Assembly: GCA_021772615.1 (NCBI GenBank)
Contig: JAJFLQ010000081.1
Coordinates: forward strand, 1 to 36,036
Direction: 5' to 3'
Origin: Verrucomicrobiota bacterium
GTDB lineage: Bacteria; Verrucomicrobiota; Lentisphaeria; JABSQK01; JAJFLO01
Length of the DNA stretch: 36,036 nt
In this document: positions 1 to 7,492 of the stretch, in pieces
Numbering within the stretch: the first letter of the stretch is position 1
Layout of the letters: each line of letters opens with the position of its first letter
The notes under the pieces: model-generated
The model's database searches: none
Told to the model about the DNA's origin: nothing
The model's input: the letters and a program-made list of their open reading frames with translations, nothing else
Program-made: the position numbers and the translations under genes

Positions 1-29
1 TTGCTCGATTTTGAAATGCATTGTAATCA

Positions 30-90
30 CCTGTTGGGTTAGAGGATTTATGTTGCTTGATGGTAATATAAAATACTCTATCCCAACAGG
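30..90. promoter_or_regulatory. Long inverted repeat upstream of the AbiE-like pair, possible operator
   Basis: Two 15-base arms, CCTGTTGGGTTAGAG at 30-44 and CTCTATCCCAACAGG at 76-90, are reverse complements except for one position. They are separated by 31 mostly A/T bases. The right arm ends 74 bases before the likely start of the AbiEi-like gene. AbiEi antitoxins are known to repress their own promoter by binding inverted repeats upstream of the operon, so an operator role fits the position. No -35/-10 pair with good spacing could be assigned. The inverted repeat is seen directly; the operator role is inference. Confidence 0.5.
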
Positions 91-164
91 TTAATCAATA
101 TCGCCAATGCTTTTTGCGCCGTTTTTTCACGCTTTCAGGTAGACATTTACGTCTGTTACCTAAA

Positions 165-605
165 ATGACATTCGAACAATTGATCGATAAAGTCGGGCAC
201 TTACCGGCCTTTGATTTCGCCACGGTGACGCAATTGTTCGGCGGACAACGGGACCTGATCCGAACGAAACTATACCGCTGGACGAAGTCCGGAAAATTGT
301 CGCGCCTGCGACGTGGCGTGTATACGCTCTCTGATCGATATCGGCGGTGTGACCTCTGCCCGAATATCAAGACCTCCCTGTTCTTCGGGTATACTCGAAT
401 GAAGATTCGCGATCGCTCTTTTCTGATGAATTCCGGCGAATGGACTGAGGGCAGACTGACGTCGATGCGGTTTCAGAACATTGAGGATGTGGAAACAAGC
501 AAATTAACGACGTACGCACAGCAGCATGCTGCGTGCCGAATCGATCGCGCCCTGGAGAGCTGGGCAAGGTATGCCGCAGCCGTTGATGTAGGGGTGGAGA
601 TATGA
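165..605 (+). CDS. AbiEi-like antitoxin/transcriptional regulator, apparently with internal deletions
   Basis: The 146-residue product begins with a winged-helix-like region (about residues 1-60, ending LRRGVYTLSDRYRR) typical of AbiEi-type antitoxins of type IV toxin-antitoxin systems. Such proteins bind their own promoter and counteract a nucleotidyltransferase toxin. The ATG at 165 is preferred over an upstream start at 114 because the family N-terminus (MTFEQLIDKVG) begins here. From memory of the family (usually about 200 residues), two blocks seem missing. One lies after YRRCDL near 355-370, and the other, including a conserved EKALLD-like stretch, lies near 425-435. The tail (GEWTEGRL, MRFQNIEDVE, YAQQHAACRIDRALE) still resembles the family. 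Its TGA overlaps the next ATG (ATGA at 602-605), so the two genes are translationally coupled. Either a shortened regulator or a decaying gene. Confidence 0.65.
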   Translation: MTFEQLIDKVGHLPAFDFATVTQLFGGQRDLIRTKLYRWTKSGKLSRLRRGVYTLSDRYRRCDLCPNIKTSLFFGYTRMKIRDRSFLMNSGEWTEGRLTSMRFQNIEDVETSKLTTYAQQHAACRIDRALESWARYAAAVDVGVEI

Positions 606-1141
606 GAGACGAGGTCCTTTCCATTGTGCGCGGTGTGAACGATCCAGCCCAGGCACAAAATATACTGCGCGAGTATTTACAGGCGTTTGTTCTGCGATCA
701 CTACATGAATCTGAGGCGTTTCGGCAATTATCATTCGTTGGCGGCACTGCCCTGCGGTTCTGCTTCGAGCTGCCGCGGTTCTCGGAGGATCTGGATTTCT
801 CGCTTGAACAGGTAGAAAATTACGATCCTGTAACGTGGCTGGCGAAGCTGAAGAAAGACCTGCTGTACTCGAGTTACGACGCTACGATCACCTGGAATGA
901 TCGGAAAACAGTTCACACCGCGTGGGTTAAGCTTGCCGGAATCCTGCATCAGGCGGGGCTGTCGTCGTTGCCGAAGCAAAAGCTGTCAATCAAGCTGGAT
1001 ACGATTGATATCGACGCGGTGCGCAGCGACGTCGCACCATTTCTCGAACGGCCGGCGGACGTTCGCCTGATCTCCCGAGAACACGTTCGTACAGCGTTAC
1101 AGATTCCCGAATGCCTCCCCGACGACCGAGAAACCGGTTAG
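602..1141 (+). CDS. AbiEii-like nucleotidyltransferase toxin, shortened
   Basis: The 179-residue product carries the first two signatures of AbiEii/MenT-type nucleotidyltransferase toxins: GGTALRF (about residues 48-54) and FSEDLDFS (about 60-67). Family members are usually 250-300 residues. Here the sequence passes from KLSIKLDTID directly to AVRSDVAPFLERPADV, which resembles the extreme C-terminus. The central region that normally carries the later conserved motifs (a GKLHAL-like lysine motif and an RDxYDL-like motif) is therefore absent, although the frame is kept. The toxin is probably inactive or altered. A GGAG at 596-599 precedes the ATG, which overlaps the antitoxin stop. Its TAG (1139-1141) overlaps the convergent purB stop (1138-1140). 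The family call is firm; the deletion is inferred from remembered family architecture. Confidence 0.7.
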   Translation: MRDEVLSIVRGVNDPAQAQNILREYLQAFVLRSLHESEAFRQLSFVGGTALRFCFELPRFSEDLDFSLEQVENYDPVTWLAKLKKDLLYSSYDATITWNDRKTVHTAWVKLAGILHQAGLSSLPKQKLSIKLDTIDIDAVRSDVAPFLERPADVRLISREHVRTALQIPECLPDDRETG

Positions 1142-2577
1142 ACGTTGATCTCGTCGGCGGTGGAGCGGCGTTCACCGTATTGTGCCAGCAATGGATCGAC
1201 GTGGTCGGTGAGAAAGTCATCGACCTGCTGGGGCGCGCGACCGACGTACAGCGCCGGATCCAGAATGTCACCCAGCGTATCGTGCACAGCGGTGAAGCCC
1301 GGGTCGGCAGCGATGCGCTCAAGCAGATCGTTTTCTGCGCCCTCCTCCTTGACCCTCCGCCCGGCCGCTACCGAGTGCACGCGTATTTTCTCGTGCAGCT
1401 CCTGCCGGTCGCCACCGGCCTTGACGGCCGACATGAGGATGTTCTCCGTGGCCATAAACGGCAGCTCGGCGTCGACGTGCTTGCGAATCACATGCGGCCA
1501 GACCGTAAGCCCACCGATGACGTTGTGTGCAAGGGTGAGAATGGCATCCACCGCGAGGAAGGATTCCGGCAGCACGATGCGGCGATTGGCGGAGTCGTCG
1601 AGCGTGCGCTCAAACCACTGATTCGCATGCGTCTGCGCGGCGTTGTCCGCAAGCGATATCACATACCGCGCCAGCGAACAGATGCGTTCGCTGCGCATCG
1701 GGTTGCGCTTGTAGGCCATCGCGCTTGAGCCCACCTGCGAGGTCTCGAAGGGCTCATCGACCGCCTTGAGATTCATCAACAATCGGATGTCGCCGGCCAT
1801 CTTGTACAACGACTGGGCGATGCCGGACAACACGCTGAGTATGCGGAAATCGATCTTGCGGCTATAGGTTTGCCCGCACACCGGCACCGAACGGTCGAAA
1901 CCCATCACTTCGGTGACACGCCGGTCGAGCTGCCGGACCTTCTCGTGATCACCATCAAACAATTCGAGGAAGCTGGCCTGCGTACCGGTGGTACCTTTCA
2001 CGCCGCGGAACGGCATCGCGGTATACTGTCGTTCGAGATCGTCGAAGTCGGTCATAACGTCGTGCAGCCACAAGGTGCAACGCTTGCCGACCGTCGTCAG
2101 CTGCGCCGGCTGGTAATGGGTGTAACCCAGCGTCGGCAGCGCGCGATGTGCATGGGCGAATTCGCGCATCACCGCGATCAGCGATACGGTTTTATTACAC
2201 ACGAGGCCCAGTGATTTCCTGAGCAAGACGAGATCGGTATTGTCGGTCACGTAGCAACTGGTCGCGCCGAGATGAATGATCGGACGCGCGGCGGGACAGA
2301 CGGCGCCAAACGCGTGGATGTGGCTCATGACATCGTGGCGCAGCTCCTTTTCTTTCTGTCGCACCAGGTCGAAGTCGATGTCATCGAGGTGCGCTTCCAT
2401 TTCAGCGAGTTGCGCGTCGCTAATCGACAGTCCGAGTTCCTTTTCGGCACGGGCCAGCGCGAGCCAGAGGCGGCGCCAGGTAGAAAATTTTTCCTGCGGC
2501 GACCAGACGGCCGACATCTCGGCGCCGGCGTAGCGGGTAATCAACGGGTTCTGGTACATGTTCTTGTTGTCGGGCAT
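1138..2577 (-). CDS. purB: Adenylosuccinate lyase
   Basis: Cytosolic enzyme acting twice in purine synthesis: it splits SAICAR to AICAR plus fumarate, and adenylosuccinate to AMP plus fumarate. The 479-residue product carries the fumarase/aspartase-superfamily signature SSAMAYKRNP, a TTGTQASF stretch and the substrate-binding TSCYVTDNTD and TLGYTHYQPAQLTT segments. The length and the AYKRNPMRSERICSLAR context resemble the animal-type PurB clade rather than the shorter Bacillus-type enzyme. It is the last gene of the minus-strand run recO-repeat spacer-purB and converges with the AbiEii-like gene, with overlapping stop codons. The ATG at 2577 gives the expected N-terminus (YQNPLITRYAGAEMSAVWS). 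Identification is confident; clade placement is by eye. Confidence 0.95.
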   Translation of the reverse strand: MPDNKNMYQNPLITRYAGAEMSAVWSPQEKFSTWRRLWLALARAEKELGLSISDAQLAEMEAHLDDIDFDLVRQKEKELRHDVMSHIHAFGAVCPAARPIIHLGATSCYVTDNTDLVLLRKSLGLVCNKTVSLIAVMREFAHAHRALPTLGYTHYQPAQLTTVGKRCTLWLHDVMTDFDDLERQYTAMPFRGVKGTTGTQASFLELFDGDHEKVRQLDRRVTEVMGFDRSVPVCGQTYSRKIDFRILSVLSGIAQSLYKMAGDIRLLMNLKAVDEPFETSQVGSSAMAYKRNPMRSERICSLARYVISLADNAAQTHANQWFERTLDDSANRRIVLPESFLAVDAILTLAHNVIGGLTVWPHVIRKHVDAELPFMATENILMSAVKAGGDRQELHEKIRVHSVAAGRRVKEEGAENDLLERIAADPGFTAVHDTLGDILDPALYVGRAPQQVDDFLTDHVDPLLAQYGERRSTADEINV

Positions 2578-2672
2578 GGGTGTCTGCTTTGCTTTCTTCG
2601 GTACGGGGTTCTGGATTTCGTTTGCTTACAAACTCAATGCCGTGTACGTAAGGCCATATCCGCCCCAGGCTT

Positions 2673-2762
2673 CTGATTCGCGGATAAAATGTATTGGAGG
2701 GTCGCAGTCCGACCAAGCCCCCCCCTGATTCGCGGACAGGATTTATTGGAGGGTCGCAGTCC
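2673..2762. repeat. Two 38-base direct repeats
   Basis: Copies at 2673-2710 and 2725-2762 start CTGATTCGCGGA and end TTGGAGGGTCGCAGTCC. They match at 34 of 38 positions by eye, with all differences in the AT-rich middle, and their start-to-start distance is 52 bases. The second copy continues into a perfect hairpin. The first is followed by GACC and a C-run, so its hairpin is broken. This looks like duplication of a hairpin-repeat element with decay of one copy. Confidence 0.85.
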
Positions 2763-2816
2763 TCTGCGACCGCACGCTGCGACTTGGTTCGGACACAGAG
2801 GACTGTGTCCCTCCAG
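2747..2816. repeat. Inverted pair of covarying hairpins (family 1, GGAGGG...CCCTCC)
   Basis: The left hairpin has GGTCGCAG (2752-2759), loop TCCT and CTGCGACC (2764-2771). The right has GGACACAG (2791-2798), loop AGGA and CTGTGTCC (2803-2810). Both stems are perfect 8-mers. The loops are reverse complements of each other, and outer arms TGGAGG (2747-2752) and CCTCCA (2810-2815) match in inverse orientation. The stems differ in sequence (GTCG versus GTGT), yet each stays fully paired. This is the pattern of REP/BIME-like structured repeats. Confidence 0.8.
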
Positions 2817-2836
2817 CAAGGTCCGGTTCGTGACGG

Positions 2837-2853
2837 TGCTCAATCCTTGAGCA
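2837..2853. repeat. Perfect 7-bp stem-loop
   Basis: TGCTCAA (2837-2843), a 3-base loop TCC and TTGAGCA (2847-2853) form a perfect hairpin between the two repeat blocks. There is no following T-run in either direction, so it is not a typical intrinsic terminator. It may be another member of the structured repeats nearby. Confidence 0.5.
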
Positions 2854-2962
2854 TACGGCTTTGCCTAAGACCTGGTGTACATCATTTATCGTCATGGATG
2901 CGAAGGAGCCTTCGACTCGGCATTCGTCCGCCCGTTGTCATTCGCACTGGCGCAGCCTTGCC

Positions 2963-3118
2963 GTTGGAGTTCACGATTTATCGTGGGTTACACGCCACGT
3001 CGAGCAACACGCACCGTATGGCGCAAGCACGCTGAACCTCCTTCGCCAGCCGCGGGATATGCCTAGCCTTCCCGCTACGGATTGTACGTGAAACCCACAC
3101 TAAAGTGCGAACTCCAAC
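2963..3118. repeat. Inverted pair of family-2 hairpin repeats (copies A and B)
   Basis: Copy A (2963-2994, plus) reads GTTGGAGTTC, then stem CACGAT-TT-ATCGTG, then GGTTACACG. Copy B (3087-3118, minus) reads GTTGGAGTTC, stem CGCACT-TT-AGTGTG, then GGTTTCACG. The flanks are nearly identical while the stems differ but remain paired. GTTGG lies at the outer ends of the 156-base unit, so the copies face each other. Further copies occur near 10.5, 11.4 and 35.9 kb. Confidence 0.8.
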
Positions 3119-3269
3119 GTGAATCCTCAATGCAACCGACAGTGTGGTGCAGCCGTGAGGTTTGTTTGGTTACAAACATACCTGCGACGTCGCGGAGTTG
3201 TACCGAAACTGCGAATAATAATACGGGTTCCGGGCCCGCGACATTCTATTTACACCGTTTATCGTGCGG

Positions 3270-3914
3270 TCAAGACCGCTCCGGTAATGCCGGCAACTGT
3301 ATGCCGCCGTTGCGATCGATAAAGTCCCGCAGCCATGCCACCAGGGCGCGCCAGGTGTGGTCGTCGTAGTCGGGCGCGCGCCGTTGGAAATCCACGGCGT
3401 AATCGATCATTTGTGAAATTTTTTCCTCCTGATCGGGATTGCCGGGGTAGTCCGGCAGCAAACCGTGTTCGCTCAACATCACCAGACCGATCCCGAAGAT
3501 AATCGGGGCTATTAGACCTGGATCGCCGGACGCCAATCTGAGAAACGCAGTACGTGTCGCCTGAAATACCATCGGCGCCGGTATATCGGCCTTTGAATTG
3601 GCCAGAACGAATTTAGACAGCCACAATGCTGTTTCGAAACGTCGCCGGTTGCCGGCGACCGCGTCGTGCGCAGCGATCAGATCTATGCTGCGCGCGGCAT
3701 GCAGGTCACGGGTCGCAGACGGCTTGTACACAATCTCGACAAGTCTGAAAAGGTCGACAACCGGAAAGCGCTTCGCGCTTTGCCGGCGTGCACCCTTGAG
3801 CATGAAATCCTGGCGTCCATGCTCTTTGGTCAATGTCGCGATTATCAGGCTGGTTTCGCCGTATTCGGTCTTTCGGAGGACCAGCGCCGCGGTGGTGACG
3901 ATTGTGGTAGTCAT
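3270..3914 (-). CDS. recO: DNA repair protein RecO
   Basis: RecO is a cytosolic recombination mediator that, with RecR, loads RecA onto SSB-coated single-stranded DNA and can anneal strands. The 214-residue product starts with the OB-fold region typical of the family: ALVLRKTEYGETSLIIATLTKEHGR, then a KGARRQSAKRF basic stretch at about residues 40-50. An alpha-helical C-terminal domain follows. The zinc-finger cysteines found in some RecO proteins are absent. It lies between hppA and the repeat-rich spacer on the minus strand, 79 bases downstream of hppA's end, with no obvious terminator between. The start at 3914 gives the expected N-terminal spacing. RecFOR mediation would coexist with the RecBCD genes in the same window. 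Confidence 0.85.
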   Translation of the reverse strand: MTTTIVTTAALVLRKTEYGETSLIIATLTKEHGRQDFMLKGARRQSAKRFPVVDLFRLVEIVYKPSATRDLHAARSIDLIAAHDAVAGNRRRFETALWLSKFVLANSKADIPAPMVFQATRTAFLRLASGDPGLIAPIIFGIGLVMLSEHGLLPDYPGNPDQEEKISQMIDYAVDFQRRAPDYDDHTWRALVAWLRDFIDRNGGIQLPALPERS

Positions 3915-3993
3915 GCGCGAGAATGGCTCGGTAGTCCAAACTGACGTTCGGAAATGCGTGAAATTCGTACGTATCAGGCGCTATCGAGAAGAA

Positions 3994-6303
3994 TTACTGA
4001 ACAATGTGCAGGAATTTCTGCACGACCGGCGAGAATTTCACGATCACAGGCGTAAAGATCACACACACCATACTCATGAGCTTGAGGAGGATGTTCAGCG
4101 ACGGTCCTGACGTATCCTTAAACGGGTCGCCCACGGTGTCACCAACGATACAGGCCTTGTGGACATCGGACCCTTTACCACCGAGGTTGCCCTTTTCGAC
4201 GTACTTTTTGGCGTTGTCCCAGGCGCCGCCGGCGTTATTCAGCATGCACGCCAGTGAAAATCCGGTAGCAAGCCCGCCGGCCAACATGCCGAGCACGCCG
4301 GGCACGCCAAAAATCAGGCCCGTGATAACCGGTACGGACACGGCGAGAAGGGACGGGACGATCATTTCTTTCTGCGCAGCGATGGTGGAGATCTCTACGC
4401 AACGCGCGTAATCCGGCGTGGTCGTACCCTTCATGATACCAGGCATCTCGCGAAACTGTCGGCGCACCTCGGTGACCATCGAACCCGCGGCGCGACCAAC
4501 GGCTTTCATTGTCAGGGCGCAAAAGGTGAACGCCATCATGCCGCCGATAAAAATACCGCATATGAGCAACGGATTCATGATGCTGAATTCGGCCACGGGA
4601 ATCGGCGGCATCCCGAGCTTGTCGCACCATGTATTCACGCCGAGCACAAACGTCGCCAACAACGCCAGCGCAGTCAGTGCGGCTGAGCCAATGGCGAACC
4701 CCTTGCCGATAGCAGCCGTGGTATTGCCCAACATATCCAGTGCATCGGTGCGCTCCCGGACCTCGTCGGGCAACTTAGCCATCTGCGCGTTGCCGCCGGC
4801 GTTATCTGCGATCGGTCCGTAAGCATCGGTGGCCAGGGTGATTCCGAGCGTAGAGAGCATGCCGACGGCGGCGAAGGCGATGCCGTAGAGGCCCGAGGCC
4901 GGGTCCGTAAAGCCACCGGCGAATCCATATGCCATAAGGATACCGGTTACGATTGTGATTACCGGTATACCGGCGGACATCATACCGACAGCGATGCCGT
5001 CGATGATCGTCGTTGCAGCGCCGGTCTGAGACTGCTCGGCAATGCCGATCGTCGGACGATATTCGTCGGACGTATAATAGCCGGTCGACAATCCGATCAA
5101 TACACCCGACAAAAGACCGGCAACGACGGCGCCGAATATGCCCCAGGAGATAAGGCCGCAACCGGCAAGTGTCGCAACAGCGGCGACCACCAGCCCGGTG
5201 CTCGCCCAGGTACCGCGATCGAGCGCTGCGAGCAGCGTTTTCATCGATGCATCGTCACCGCATTTCACGAGAAACACACCCAATATCGACAGGATGATGC
5301 CTATCCCTGCCACAACCATCGGTGCGACAACGGCTGCTTCCCCGAAAAACGCCGACGTGAGCGGCAGGCCTGCGCCAAGTGCGGCGGTAGCGAGTATGGA
5401 TCCGCAATACGATTCGTAGAGATCCGCACCCATACCGGCGACATCACCGACATTGTCGCCGACATTGTCCGCGATCGTCGCCGGATTCCGCGGGTCATCC
5501 TCGGGGATATTTGCCTCGACCTTACCGACGAGATCCGCGCCGACATCCGCGGCCTTGGTAAAAATGCCTCCGCCTACCCTCGCAAACAGTGCCTGAAGCG
5601 ACGCACCGATGCCGTAGCCCAGCATGGTTGTGGTAATTTCTCCCAGCTTGTTGGCAGGGTTGAATCCTTCCGGAACCATGAACGACCAGCCGTTTGCCAT
5701 GTGGTCGGCGGAATACACCACGACATCGAGAAACATATACCACAACCAAATATTCAGCAGGCCGAAACCGACCACCACGAGCCCCATCACGGCGCCGGAT
5801 CGAAACGCAATCTGCAGCCCGCGGTTCAGGCTTTCGCTCGCGCCCTGGGCCGTCCGCGATGATGCCAGGGTCGCCGTCTGCATGCCCAGATAACCGCATA
5901 GTCCGGAGAAAATTGCACCGGTAAGGAACGCTGCCGGCACCAGAGGATTCTGCAATCCGATCATGGCAAGCCCGATAAGGACCAGAAACAGAACGAACAT
6001 GACGATAAATACGACACGAAACTGACTCGCCAAATACGCTTTCGCGCCGTCGCGAACATGTTGCGCAATTTTCTTCATGTCCTCGTTGCCTTCGTCGGCA
6101 CTGATCATGGTTTTGAAGAACCGAAAAGCGAATAACAGTGCCAGCACCGCCCCGATTGGAGCGATACAATGCAGATCGGCGATCGACCCGACATCGGCGC
6201 CTCCTTCAGGGACCGGGACGGATTGGGCAAGCAGGGGTGACGCAACACAGCCGCAAACGCTCCAGATACAGCGTTTCAAAAGTCTCATAAATATGGAACC
6301 CAT
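3994..6303 (-). CDS. hppA: Ion-pumping membrane pyrophosphatase, probably K+-dependent and Na+-type
   Basis: This integral membrane enzyme couples pyrophosphate hydrolysis to cation export. The 769-residue product has about 16 hydrophobic segments and the family's catalytic signatures: DVGADLVGKVEANIPEDDPR, then NPATIADNVGDNVGD, and near the end GDTVGDPFKDTSGPSLN. The stretch GNTTAAIGKG has alanine where K+-independent enzymes carry lysine, so K+ dependence is expected. GADLYESYCGS places the gating glutamate where K+-dependent Na+-pumping enzymes have it, unlike the shifted position of plant H+-PPases. Na+ or Na+/H+ transport is therefore likely but not certain. The N-terminus may be a signal-like extension; an ATG at 6288 is an alternative start. 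A good promoter lies at 6323-6351. Confidence 0.95.
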   Translation of the reverse strand: MGSIFMRLLKRCIWSVCGCVASPLLAQSVPVPEGGADVGSIADLHCIAPIGAVLALLFAFRFFKTMISADEGNEDMKKIAQHVRDGAKAYLASQFRVVFIVMFVLFLVLIGLAMIGLQNPLVPAAFLTGAIFSGLCGYLGMQTATLASSRTAQGASESLNRGLQIAFRSGAVMGLVVVGFGLLNIWLWYMFLDVVVYSADHMANGWSFMVPEGFNPANKLGEITTTMLGYGIGASLQALFARVGGGIFTKAADVGADLVGKVEANIPEDDPRNPATIADNVGDNVGDVAGMGADLYESYCGSILATAALGAGLPLTSAFFGEAAVVAPMVVAGIGIILSILGVFLVKCGDDASMKTLLAALDRGTWASTGLVVAAVATLAGCGLISWGIFGAVVAGLLSGVLIGLSTGYYTSDEYRPTIGIAEQSQTGAATTIIDGIAVGMMSAGIPVITIVTGILMAYGFAGGFTDPASGLYGIAFAAVGMLSTLGITLATDAYGPIADNAGGNAQMAKLPDEVRERTDALDMLGNTTAAIGKGFAIGSAALTALALLATFVLGVNTWCDKLGMPPIPVAEFSIMNPLLICGIFIGGMMAFTFCALTMKAVGRAAGSMVTEVRRQFREMPGIMKGTTTPDYARCVEISTIAAQKEMIVPSLLAVSVPVITGLIFGVPGVLGMLAGGLATGFSLACMLNNAGGAWDNAKKYVEKGNLGGKGSDVHKACIVGDTVGDPFKDTSGPSLNILLKLMSMVCVIFTPVIVKFSPVVQKFLHIVQ

Positions 6304-6322
6304 TGATTTTTAGGTGAATTAC

Positions 6323-6351
6323 AATATAAAAACAGACACGAAAGCAGTCAA
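6323..6351 (-). promoter_or_regulatory. Predicted sigma70-type promoter for hppA
   Basis: On the minus strand, TTGACT (6346-6351) and TATATT (6323-6328) are separated by exactly 17 bases. This places the transcription start near 6316, a few bases upstream of the first hppA ATG at 6303. The short leader raises the possibility that translation begins at the internal ATG at 6288. No operator-like repeat is seen around it. Confidence 0.65.
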
Positions 6352-6658
6352 TTAACTACAAATCGCTCTTTATTCAATTGCTTATCGCAAGAATTTTCCA
6401 TATTTCTGAGTGCCCGCCGACCACATTTATTTCGGTCTGCTTTCCAGGTATCAAACCTGCGTGAACATAAGACAATGGCCACGCATAGCGAGCCTCGAAC
6501 CGCGATCAGACCAGCCTGATTGCCACGCGAAACAAGGTGCCGCCATGTCGCGGATGCCGACGAAATCGGGAATAAAAAGCGACAAAAATCCTACATGATC
6601 TGGAAGCTGGCACGAACCAAGCGTAAGAAGTCTGGGTCCAAACGGTTGCGACTGTTCA
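6352..6658. other. Intergenic stretch without recognisable features
   Basis: This stretch lies between the divergent promoters of hppA and the response regulator. Short open frames on both strands show no family resemblance and no ribosome binding site. No repeat, RNA gene or terminator was seen. It is AT-rich near 6352-6420 and otherwise unremarkable. Confidence 0.5.
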
Positions 6659-6686
6659 TTGACACATCCGCGCCACACCTTATAGT
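6659..6686 (+). promoter_or_regulatory. Near-consensus promoter for the response regulator
   Basis: TTGACA (6659-6664) and TATAGT (6681-6686) are separated by 16 bases, which predicts a transcription start near 6692-6694. The -35 box is the exact consensus. The likely TTG start of the response regulator follows about 50 bases later, leaving room for a normal leader with AAGG at 6734-6737. Confidence 0.65.
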
Positions 6687-6745
6687 TATGACAGGCAGTA
6701 ACACTGATCGCACGTGCGTCGGTGATCTATCACAAGGCACTACTG

Positions 6746-7375
6746 TTGAAAATCTTAATCGCAGAAGATGACCCCAGTTCGCGACTGTTGCTGAAAACAA
6801 CGCTGGAGAAATGGGAGCATGACGTGGTGGCGACCAGCGATGGTCGGGCGGCCTGGGAGGTTCTGGAACAGGACGAAGCGCCGTCCCTTGCGATCCTGGA
6901 CTGGATGATGCCCGGATTCGACGGCGTGGAATTGTGTCGGCGCATACGCGAAGCGCCGGCGCTGAGACGCATGTACGTCATCCTGCTCACCGCGAAATCA
7001 AACAAAGATGACATCGTGATCGGCTTGCAGTCTGGCGCAGATGACTATATCATCAAACCGTTTTATCGGGAAGAGTTGAGAGCTCGGATGAATGTAGGTG
7101 TCCGGGTCGTAGAACTTCAGGAAGATCTTGCAAAAAGGGTGAGGGACCTCGAGATCGCTTTGTCAAACGTAAACCAATTGCAGGGCTTACTGCCGATTTG
7201 CTCGTACTGCAAGAAGATTCGCGATGACTCGAATTACTGGCAGCAGGTAGAGAATTATATCGGTAGCCACAGCGAGGCACGGTTCAGCCACAGCGTTTGT
7301 CCGGAATGCTATGAAGTGCACATTGAGCCGCAGATCAACAAGCTGCGCAGTGAATTGGGCAATCGGGCGAAATAG
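6746..7375 (+). CDS. Response regulator with C-terminal CxxC/CxxC module
   Basis: The 209-residue protein is a phosphoacceptor regulator. The receiver domain (about 1-120) has the acidic pair D8/D9, phosphoacceptor D52 in LAILDWMMP, T82 and K104 in IIKPF. A coiled linker (about 120-145) leads to a short C-terminal module, LLPICSYCKKIRDD...YWQQVENYI...FSHSVCPECYE. Its two CxxC pairs could bind zinc. This tail is known from receiver and sensor proteins of several phyla, and its role is unknown. The TTG at 6746 is preferred over GTG at 6722. It gives the canonical MKILIAEDD start and has AAGG 8 bases upstream. No DNA-binding domain and no partner kinase are present nearby, so output is probably through protein contacts. 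Confidence 0.88.
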   Translation: MKILIAEDDPSSRLLLKTTLEKWEHDVVATSDGRAAWEVLEQDEAPSLAILDWMMPGFDGVELCRRIREAPALRRMYVILLTAKSNKDDIVIGLQSGADDYIIKPFYREELRARMNVGVRVVELQEDLAKRVRDLEIALSNVNQLQGLLPICSYCKKIRDDSNYWQQVENYIGSHSEARFSHSVCPECYEVHIEPQINKLRSELGNRAK

Positions 7376-7492
7376 CCCGGCCCCCTATCGAGGCAACCGC
7401 GTCGCCAGCCCTGTTGTAATGTTCCCTTCTGGTCTTCCCTGCAATACTACAATCTTCCCGGACACAATTACGCTATCAACCAAGGTTTGTCT

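Larger units (their letters stand above)
2578..3269. other. Repeat-rich intergenic region between purB and recO
   Basis: This 692-base spacer contains no convincing gene; its short open frames lack family resemblance. It holds a 38-base direct repeat with 52-base period, two covarying hairpins in inverted orientation, a perfect 7-bp hairpin (2837-2853) and an inverted pair of a second hairpin family (2963-3118). It also holds two similar small palindromes, GTTTGCTTACAAAC at 2620-2633 and GTTTGGTTACAAAC at 3164-3177. The latter two differ at one base and flank the repeat block. No clear promoter for purB could be assigned. Confidence 0.7.

Noticed and set aside
5522..6169. 215-codon minus-strand frame within hppA
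   Set aside because: It lies in another frame of the clearly coding hppA gene and resembles no family; a GC-rich shadow frame.
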